From assembly GCA_937864895.1 (NCBI GenBank), contig CALMDF010000215.1, positions 1-6,529 on the forward strand: a DNA stretch of 6,529 bases, written 5' to 3'. The stretch comes from an uncultured Holophagales bacterium (GTDB lineage Bacteria > Acidobacteriota > Thermoanaerobaculia > UBA5066). Positions 1-5,423 of the stretch are shown one piece after another. Below the pieces are notes generated by a model. That model saw only the letters and a program-made list of their open reading frames with translations. It was not told the DNA's origin and did no database searches. Each line of letters begins with the position of its first letter. Positions within the stretch are counted from its first letter, which is position 1. A program made the position numbers and the translations under genes.

Positions 1-864
1 GCCGACGGGCTGGCCGACCCGCTGCTCCACACCCTCCGGCCCGCCCTCGGCCACGGCGCCGAGGGCCCCGGGGAGCGCCGCGCCGCCGGCAAGCCCCGGC
101 GCGGCCGGGTCACGCTCACGGTCGCGCCCCGCGGACGGGAGGTCGTCCTGACGTTCTCGGACGACGGGCGGGGCATCGAGGGCGCCGCCGTCGTGAGGAA
201 GGCCCGGGAGACCGGCCTCCTCCGCGCCGCCGATCCCGATCCGCGCGATCCCTTCTCGCTCCTCTTCAGGCCCGGCTTCTCCACGGCCGAGGCCGTCTCG
301 GAGTTCTCCGGGCGGGGTGTCGGGCTCGACGTCGTGCGGGAGAACCTCGCCGCCCTGGGAGGCCGGGTCTTCGTCCGCTCGACGCCGGGAACGGGGACGA
401 CCCTGGAGGTCGTCGTCCCGATGACTCTCGTCCTTCTCGAGGCGCTCGTCGTCCGGGTCGGCGACCTCCGTTTCGCCGTGCCGGGAGAGAACGTCCTCAG
501 GACGCTGGAGTCGCGGCCGGACGAGGTCGAGACCATCGACGGATCACCCTGCCTGAGGGACGGCGACCGGGTCCTGCCGCTCGCCCGGCTCGACGACCTT
601 CTCGGTCTCTCGTCCGGGACCCCCGACGTTGGGCCGCGGGCCGTCGTCGTCGCCGAGGACGGCGAGCGGGCCGCCGCCTTCGTCGTCGACTCCGTGGAAG
701 GCGTCTGGGACCTCCTCGTCAAGCCCCTCGCCGAGTCGGTCCCCCGCTCCCGGGAGATCTCGGGTGCGGCCGAGGTCCCCGGTGGCGAGGTCGCGCTCGC
801 CCTCGACGCGGGAGCGCTCGTGGCTCGCGTCTACGCCTCTGCCCCGGCGGGGAGGACCATGTGA
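1..864 (+). CDS. cheA: CheA chemotaxis histidine kinase, C-terminal part (5' end outside window)
   Basis: This is the C-terminal 287 residues of CheA, the cytoplasmic kinase that couples receptor state to phosphorylation of CheY and CheB. Residues 1 to about 139 are the ATP-binding (P4) domain: a G1 box DDGRGIE at 54-60, an F-box region LLFRPGFST at 87-95, and a G2 box GRGVGLDVV at 104-112. Residues 140 to about 280 form the CheW-like P5 domain that binds CheW and receptors, with the typical VDSVEGV at 229-235 and SGAA at 254-257. There is no C-terminal receiver domain. The phosphotransfer (P1), P2 and dimerisation (P3) parts lie upstream of the window. The N box (residues 10-19) is abnormal: HTLRPALGHG instead of the usual HxxRNAxDHG, so the conserved Asn is Pro14 and the conserved Asp is Gly17. 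Family membership is secure; kinase activity is doubtful. The TGA stop overlaps the cheW GTG start. Confidence 0.95.
   Translation, partial: ADGLADPLLHTLRPALGHGAEGPGERRAAGKPRRGRVTLTVAPRGREVVLTFSDDGRGIEGAAVVRKARETGLLRAADPDPRDPFSLLFRPGFSTAEAVSEFSGRGVGLDVVRENLAALGGRVFVRSTPGTGTTLEVVVPMTLVLLEALVVRVGDLRFAVPGENVLRTLESRPDEVETIDGSPCLRDGDRVLPLARLDDLLGLSSGTPDVGPRAVVVAEDGERAAAFVVDSVEGVWDLLVKPLAESVPRSREISGAAEVPGGEVALALDAGALVARVYASAPAGRTM
851..855 (+). promoter_or_regulatory. Shine-Dalgarno sequence for cheW
   Basis: A perfect GGAGG inside the last codons of cheA lies 5 bases before the GTG at 861. This supports 861 as the cheW start even though that start overlaps the cheA stop. It is the clearest ribosome-binding site in the window. 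Confidence 0.6.
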
Positions 865-1274
865 GCGGAGCCGGCCTCCTCCTGGCCTTCCGCGCGGGCG
901 GCGCGCGCTTCGCCGTTCCGCTCGACAGGGTGAGGGAGGCCGCCCGGCCGCGCCGCATCACCCCCCTTCCCGGCGCCCCGAAGCAGTGGTGCGGCGTCGC
1001 CCTCGTGAGAGGCGAGGCGCTCGGGGTCATCGACGTGGCGGCTGCCGTCGGGCTCGCCCCGTCACCCCCGCGCCGCGAGTCGCTGATCGTCGTCCTCTGC
1101 GGATGCGACCCTGCGCTCCTCGTCGACTCCGTGGACGGCGTCGAGCCTTTTCCCGGCGGTCGCGTCCTGCCGCCTCCCCCGGGGAGGGGGGCGCTGAGCG
1201 GTGTCGTCGCGGAAGACGACGGCTTCCTCTCCCTCCTCGACGTCGACCGCCTCGCGGCCGGGGGCGCGGCGTGA
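861..1274 (+). CDS. cheW: CheW-like chemotaxis coupling protein
   Basis: This gene encodes a small cytoplasmic adaptor of 137 residues that links CheA (through its P5 domain) to receptors. It is a single CheW domain. FAVPLDRVREAAR at 17-29 matches the first CheW strand and loop. VRGEALGVIDVAAAVG at 49-64 corresponds to the family's RGxxxPVxDL segment, with the Arg-Gly and Asp kept but the usual Pro replaced by Gly55. LLVDSVDGVEPFP at 86-98 is the conserved VDxVxxV strand, and GFLSLLDVDRL at 121-131 is the C-terminal strand. It is somewhat short for the family (usually about 150-170), with little beyond the core. The GTG start overlaps the cheA stop by 4 bases and has a good GGAGG upstream. 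The stop in turn overlaps the next gene's GTG by 4 bases. A CheW-domain protein is secure; a role with this particular CheA is inferred from the operon. Confidence 0.9.
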   Translation: MSGAGLLLAFRAGGARFAVPLDRVREAARPRRITPLPGAPKQWCGVALVRGEALGVIDVAAAVGLAPSPPRRESLIVVLCGCDPALLVDSVDGVEPFPGGRVLPPPPGRGALSGVVAEDDGFLSLLDVDRLAAGGAA

Positions 1275-3490
1275 GCGAAGACCGAATGAAGGGCCTGGCC
1301 GCCGGCGCCGCATCGGCCGACGCGACGGAACGCTGGCGGGCCGCGGTAGAGCTGTCGAAGGTGAAGGGCGAGGAGGCGGAAGACCTCCTCCTCGGCCTCC
1401 TCACCGACGAGGACTACAGGGTCCGCGAGCGGGCGGTGGCTTCCCTTTCGAGGCGGTTCACTCCCCGCGTGGCCTCGGCCTGCGCACTGGCCCTCGCGGA
1501 CGACGCGAACGCCGGTCACCGGGCGGCCGGCCTCGCTCTCCTGGCCAGAGGGGGCGCGGCGGGACGGGCCGTCCTCCTCGGCGCCCTTCAGCACCCTTCG
1601 GCCGACGTGCGGATCTCCGCGGCCACGGCTCTCCCGGGGGCCTCTCCCGCGGCGTCGATCGTCTCGGCGATCGAGGCCGCGGCGCGCCGGGAGGGCGACC
1701 CGAACGCCCGCGCGGCGCTCCTCCTCGCCCTGGGGCGGACCGGGCGCAGGGAGGCGATCGCGCCCCTCCTCGCCGCCCTCGAGGAAGGGAACTTCTGGCT
1801 CCAGGTGCACGCCCTGGAGGCCCTGGGAAGCGTCGGCGACCCCGAGATCGCTCCGCGCGTCCTCCCGCTCCTCGGGAACGAGACGCTCCGGCAGGCGGTC
1901 CTCCACACGCTGGCCCACCTGCGCTCCCCGGTGGCCGCGGAACCTCTCATCCGGCGGGCGGCGGCGGGGGAGCTCGACCCGTTCCTTCTCTCTGCCATCA
2001 GGTCGGCCCTCGGCGCGGCCCCTGCGAGCACGCTCGCGTCGCTTCGCCCGGTCTGGCCCGAGGCCGGCGCCGCGCTCCTCGCCGTCGTCTCCGACGCCGA
2101 GGCGGACGCCGGGATGCGGACCGATGCGGCGCACGTCATGGCGCTCCTCGACGTCCCGAACGCGGCGCTCGCCATCGTCACCCACGGTCCGTTCCACGAC
2201 GGCTACGCCGCGCTCAGGTCGCTCGCGAGGTCGCGGCGCGAGGAGGCGCTCCTCGGGTCGCTCCAGGTCGCCGACCCGGAGCCGGCCCTCGAGCTCCTCG
2301 ACGCCCTTCGCGGGGGGCCCGACGCCCCGACGCTGCTCCCGCTCCTCGTCCACCCGTCCCCCACGGTGAGAGCCGCGGTCCTCTCGAGCGTCCCGGCGGG
2401 CCTCGTCCCGGTTCCCGACCTGATCGACGTCCTCGCGGAGGACGACCCGGAGACGGCGCTCGCCGCCGCGCTCGCCCTCGCGGCCGACGAGACGGGGGCG
2501 CCGATCGACCAGCTCCCCAAGCGCCGGCGCGCCCTCCTCGACCGTGCGGGCGGGCCGGACGGTCCGGGCCGCGTCGCCGCCCTGACCGCGCTCGCGATGG
2601 CCGACGGACCCGACGTCGAGGCGGCGCTTCGCGGGGCCCTCGTGTCGCAGGACCCTTCCGTGAGGGAGGCTGCCGTGGCGGCCGCCGCGAACGGACGCCG
2701 GCTCGGCGAGCACGAGCTCGTGGCGCGGCTTTCAGACGAGCCCCCCGCCGTCCGGGCGGCGGCGCTGCGCGGGATCGCGCTCCGCGCCGAGCGAGGGGAG
2801 ATGCCGGCCGGCGTCACGTGGCGCGACGCCCTCGTCTTCCTCGTCGACGAGCCCGCCGTGGCGGCAGCGGCCGGCGCGGCCGTCGTGGCGCTCGGCGGGC
2901 CGGAACGCCCCCGGCTCGTCGAGGAGATGCTCGCCCAGGAGCCGGCCGTCCGCGTCTCGGCCCTCGAGGAGATCGAACGGACGGGGGACGCCGAGGCGGC
3001 CCGCAGCGCGGTCGCGGCGACGGGCCACGACGACACCGAGACGGCCTGCGCCGCCGTCAGGGCGCTCGTCGTCGCCGACGCGGCCACGGTGGACGAGGCG
3101 CTCCCTCACGCCCTTCGCGACGAGAGGCCGGAGCTGCGCTCCGCGGCGGCCGAGACGATCGCGCTGAGGCCCGCGCCGGAGGCGGGAGGGGCCCTTGGAA
3201 CGGCCGTGGCGGAGGCGCTCGTCTCCGAGCGGGACCGTCACGTCCTCCGCTCGCTCCTCCTCGCGACGATCCCGGCCGGCGACGCGACGGCCGTCGAGCC
3301 GCTTACGCTCGTCCTCGCGCAGGAGACCCCGCCACTCGAGGCGGAAGCCGCGGCCGAGGCTCTCGCCGAACGCTTCCCCGAGGCGTGCCGCCTCGCGTGG
3401 AACCACGCGCCCGCGCGGGCCGAGAGGCGGTGGGCCCGCGCCCTCTCCAACGCCGCGCGCCGCCGGGGGCGCGTCCCGAGGGCGTCGTGA
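1271..3490 (+). CDS. HEAT-repeat protein in the chemotaxis operon
   Basis: This gene encodes a 739-residue protein, extremely rich in Ala and Leu, that reads as alpha-helical HEAT (PBS-lyase-like) repeats for nearly its whole length. The clearest units are residues 36-62 (with TDEDYRVRERAVASL), 96-121 (HPSADVRISAATAL), 160-187 (LEALGSVGD at 182-190), 350-376 (HPSPTVRAAVLSSV), 448-474 (QDPSVREAAVAA) and 481-504 (EPPAVRAAALRGI). Each has the DxxVRxxA signature of the repeat. Weaker units fill 190-345 and 515-705. The basic tail (718-739) is rich in Arg. No signal peptide, membrane helix or catalytic motif is visible, so it looks like a cytoplasmic binding scaffold. GTG 1271 is chosen because it repeats the GTGA overlap of its neighbours; its upstream G-run is a weak ribosome site. 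ATG 1286 (five codons later) is an alternative. Its place between cheW and cheR implies a role in the pathway, but the partner is unknown. Confidence 0.88.
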   Translation: MSEDRMKGLAAGAASADATERWRAAVELSKVKGEEAEDLLLGLLTDEDYRVRERAVASLSRRFTPRVASACALALADDANAGHRAAGLALLARGGAAGRAVLLGALQHPSADVRISAATALPGASPAASIVSAIEAAARREGDPNARAALLLALGRTGRREAIAPLLAALEEGNFWLQVHALEALGSVGDPEIAPRVLPLLGNETLRQAVLHTLAHLRSPVAAEPLIRRAAAGELDPFLLSAIRSALGAAPASTLASLRPVWPEAGAALLAVVSDAEADAGMRTDAAHVMALLDVPNAALAIVTHGPFHDGYAALRSLARSRREEALLGSLQVADPEPALELLDALRGGPDAPTLLPLLVHPSPTVRAAVLSSVPAGLVPVPDLIDVLAEDDPETALAAALALAADETGAPIDQLPKRRRALLDRAGGPDGPGRVAALTALAMADGPDVEAALRGALVSQDPSVREAAVAAAANGRRLGEHELVARLSDEPPAVRAAALRGIALRAERGEMPAGVTWRDALVFLVDEPAVAAAAGAAVVALGGPERPRLVEEMLAQEPAVRVSALEEIERTGDAEAARSAVAATGHDDTETACAAVRALVVADAATVDEALPHALRDERPELRSAAAETIALRPAPEAGGALGTAVAEALVSERDRHVLRSLLLATIPAGDATAVEPLTLVLAQETPPLEAEAAAEALAERFPEACRLAWNHAPARAERRWARALSNAARRRGRVPRAS
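3478..3482 (+). promoter_or_regulatory. Shine-Dalgarno sequence for cheR
   Basis: GAGGG lies 4 bases before the GTG at 3487, inside the end of the HEAT-repeat gene. It supports the overlapping GTG as the cheR start. The spacing is slightly short, so coupling to translation of the upstream gene probably helps. Confidence 0.4.
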
Positions 3491-4311
3491 CCGGGCGTCC
3501 GCTGGAGCTGGCCGAAACGGTCTTCAGGCTCTACCAGGACCTTCTCCGCCGCCGGACCGGGTTCGTCCTCGCGGACGCCCAGCGGTCGCGCCTCGAGAGC
3601 CGCCTCGGGGCGGAGGCGCGAAGCGCCGGGTCGTTCTACCAGCTCTACGGGCGCCTTCGGAACGAGCCCGCCGACAGCCCGCTCTTCGGGCGGCTCCTCG
3701 ACGCCGCCGTGAACGGCGAGACCTACTTTTTCCGCGATCCGGCGAGCCTCCGGGCCCTCGCCGAGGAGATCGGCCCGGAACGGCTCCTGGCGGCGGGGCA
3801 CGACGGCGTCCTCGACGTCTGGTCCGCCGGCTGCGCGACCGGCGAGGAGGCTTACAGCCTCTCGATCGTCCTCCACGAACGCGGAATCCTCCCCGGGCGG
3901 AAGGTGAGGATCCTCGGGACGGACCTCTCGCCCGCCCACGTCCGGAGGGCGAGGAGCGCCGTCTACGGGCCGCAGTCCCTCCGGGCGACCTCGCCGGAGA
4001 GGCTCCGCGAGAGCTTCGAGCCCGCCGAGGGCGGCCACTTCCGGCTGAAGCCGGCCCTCGCCACGCCCGTCCTCTTCGAGGCCCGGTCCATCCTCGACGA
4101 GCCGGCCTCCGGCCCGCTCTTCGACGCCATCCTCTGCAGGAACGTCCTCATCTACCTCGACCAGGAGGCGCGCTCGCGCGTCGTCGACGTCCTCGCCTCG
4201 CGCCTGAAACCGGGTGGCTACATCCTCCTCGGCGCCAGCGACGCGCTCGCCGCCGCGGCGTCGCCGCTCACCCTCGTCCGCCTCTCGAACGACGTGGCGT
4301 ACAGGCGGTAG
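3487..4311 (+). CDS. cheR: CheR-type chemoreceptor glutamate methyltransferase
   Basis: This S-adenosylmethionine-dependent enzyme methylates glutamates on chemoreceptors and works against CheB in adaptation. It has 274 residues, the usual length for a stand-alone CheR without TPR repeats. An N-terminal helical domain covers about 1-75. The family signature follows at 76-84 as NGETYFFRD, close to the NETxFFRD consensus. The catalytic Rossmann domain has the SAM-binding motif WSAGCATGEEAYSL at 112-125, the acidic end of a strand at ILGTDLS (142-148), the hallmark FDAILCRNVLIYLD at 212-225, and LKPGGYILLGASDAL at 240-254. All key segments are present, so it should be active. The start is GTG, overlapping the upstream stop by 4 bases, with GAGGG before it. 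The stop lies 4 bases before cheB, matching the common cheR-cheB pairing. Confidence 0.96.
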   Translation: MTGRPLELAETVFRLYQDLLRRRTGFVLADAQRSRLESRLGAEARSAGSFYQLYGRLRNEPADSPLFGRLLDAAVNGETYFFRDPASLRALAEEIGPERLLAAGHDGVLDVWSAGCATGEEAYSLSIVLHERGILPGRKVRILGTDLSPAHVRRARSAVYGPQSLRATSPERLRESFEPAEGGHFRLKPALATPVLFEARSILDEPASGPLFDAILCRNVLIYLDQEARSRVVDVLASRLKPGGYILLGASDALAAAASPLTLVRLSNDVAYRR

Positions 4312-4315
4312 CCGC

Positions 4316-5386
4316 GTGCGGGTCCTGGTCGTCGAGGATTCGGCCTACCAGCGCCTGCGGATCGTCGAGGCCCTCCGCGCGGCCGCCGGCGTCACGGAGG
4401 TCGAGGCGGTCGGGACGGGCGAGGAGGGGATCCGCCGGCTCCTCACGCACGGCTACGACCTCGTCACTCTCGACCTCGGCCTTCCGGGCATGGACGGGCA
4501 CGCCGTCCTCCGCTGGATCATGGCGAACCGGCCGCTCCCGGTCGTCGTCATCTCGGCCGACCGCGAGGAGCGCAGCGCGCTCATGGCCCTCGAGGCCGGC
4601 GCCCTCGACGTCCTCGCCAAGGCGGGGGCCCAGCCGGAGAGCCTCGCCAGGTGGAAAAAGGCCCTCGCGGACGTCGTCGAAGGGGCGCGGCTCCTCTCCA
4701 TGGAGAGCCTGCTCCGCCGATCCGCGGGGCGCGCCTCGGGACCGCCCTCGGGCGGCGCGATCCCCGCCCCGACCCGCGTGCCGGCTCTCTTCCCGGGGAG
4801 CCCCCCGGGGCTCGTCGTCGCCGCCTCCACGGGCGGCCCGCCGGCCCTGCGGGAGCTCTTTCTCTCCCTTCCGCCGCAGCACGCCGTCGTCGGAGTCGCC
4901 CAGCACATGCCGGCGCCTTTCACGAGGTCGCTCGCGCAGCGGCTCGCGTCGGGGACCTCCTGGGACGTCCGGGAGGCCGTGGGCGGGGCCGAGGCGACGC
5001 CCGGCGTCGTCTGGATCGCCCCGGGCGGGGGGCACCTCGAGTTCGTCAGGAACGGGGACCGGCTCGTCATGAACGTGGAGCCCCAGGGACCGCCCCCTCG
5101 CTGGTGTCCGTCGGCCGACCTCCTCTTCGCCTCGGCCGCTTCGGCGTTCGGGCAGCGCCTCGTCGGCGTCGTCCTCACGGGGATGGGCGACGACGGAGCC
5201 GAGGGGAGCCGCGCGATCGCGGCCGCGGGGGGAGCCGTCCTCTGCGAGTCACGCGAGACGGCCGTCATCCCGGGAATGCCCGACGCCGCCGCCCGCGCGG
5301 TGCCCGGGGCCCGGAGGGCACCGCTCCAGAGGCTCGGCCTCGAGATCGAGCGCCGCCTCTCGGACGCCGGCCGCTCGCCGGGGTAG
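4316..5386 (+). CDS. cheB: CheB chemoreceptor methylesterase/deamidase response regulator
   Basis: This enzyme removes receptor methyl groups and is normally switched on when CheA phosphorylates its receiver domain. It has 356 residues in two domains. The receiver covers 1 to about 120: acidic pair E7-D8, phosphoacceptor D53 in TLDLGLPGMDG, S80 in VVVISADRE and K102. The Pro that normally follows this Lys is Ala103. A Pro/Gly/Ala-rich linker covers about 137-163. The esterase domain has a complete catalytic triad by family comparison: S171 in AASTGGPP, H197 in QHMPAPFTRSL and D293 in LTGMGDDGA. The near-C-terminal GMP motif is at 320-322. The GTG start at 4316 is chosen because it places the first receiver strand (RVLVVEDS) directly at the N-terminus; upstream codons in the frame do not look like protein. 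No strong ribosome site is visible, so translational coupling with cheR is likely. The last eight codons form one arm of a stem-loop. Confidence 0.96.
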   Translation: MRVLVVEDSAYQRLRIVEALRAAAGVTEVEAVGTGEEGIRRLLTHGYDLVTLDLGLPGMDGHAVLRWIMANRPLPVVVISADREERSALMALEAGALDVLAKAGAQPESLARWKKALADVVEGARLLSMESLLRRSAGRASGPPSGGAIPAPTRVPALFPGSPPGLVVAASTGGPPALRELFLSLPPQHAVVGVAQHMPAPFTRSLAQRLASGTSWDVREAVGGAEATPGVVWIAPGGGHLEFVRNGDRLVMNVEPQGPPPRWCPSADLLFASAASAFGQRLVGVVLTGMGDDGAEGSRAIAAAGGAVLCESRETAVIPGMPDAAARAVPGARRAPLQRLGLEIERRLSDAGRSPG

Positions 5387-5420
5387 AGCACAGCCTCGCG
5401 GGCGGCTACACTCGGCGTCC
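5362..5420 (+). terminator. Long imperfect stem-loop at the cheB/leuS boundary, possible terminator or insulator
   Basis: The outer stem pairs 5362-5369 (GGACGCCG) with 5413-5420 (CGGCGTCC), 8 perfect pairs. The inner stem pairs 5370-5378 with 5398-5406, 9 pairs including one G-U. A further short stem pairs 5380-5383 with 5394-5397, leaving a 10-base loop that holds the cheB stop codon. The only sizeable bulge is TACACT at 5407-5412 on the 3' side. Three T residues follow, then the leuS ATG. The T-run is short for an intrinsic terminator, so blocking of leuS translation on read-through mRNA, or Rho-assisted termination, are alternatives. The pairing is seen directly; function is inferred, and GC-rich sequence makes chance stems more common. 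Confidence 0.4.
5384..5412 (+). promoter_or_regulatory. Weak candidate sigma70-type promoter for leuS
   Basis: TACACT at 5407-5412 matches the -10 consensus at four of six positions. A poor -35-like TAGAGC at 5384-5389 (three of six) lies 17 bases upstream. Transcription would begin near 5418-5420, only about 4-6 bases before the leuS ATG, giving a nearly leaderless message. This fits the lack of any Shine-Dalgarno sequence before leuS. It is one of the few AT-containing stretches in the local sequence, but a single such match is weak evidence. Confidence 0.25.
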
Positions 5421-5423
5421 TTT

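Noticed and set aside
1173..1187. Palindrome CCTCCCCCGGGGAGG inside cheW.
   Set aside because: It has almost no loop, encodes a Pro/Gly turn (PPPPGR) and is expected by chance in such GC-rich coding sequence.
629..1270. Extension of the HEAT-repeat gene upstream to an ATG at 629.
   Set aside because: The extension would overlap all of cheW and the end of cheA, and its translation is a Ser/Arg/Pro-rich shadow; HEAT-like sequence begins only after 1271.
719..2713. A 664-codon open frame on the minus strand over cheA, cheW and the HEAT gene.
   Set aside because: Low-complexity Arg/Gly-rich translation with no recognisable domain; it arises because GC-biased third positions on the plus strand remove stop codons from the other strand.
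4798..4813. Palindrome GAGCCCC-CC-GGGGCTC in cheB at the linker/esterase boundary, which could suggest a translation pause between domains.
   Set aside because: Very short loop, encodes an ordinary Gly-Ser-Pro-Pro-Gly linker, and nothing else supports a regulatory role.
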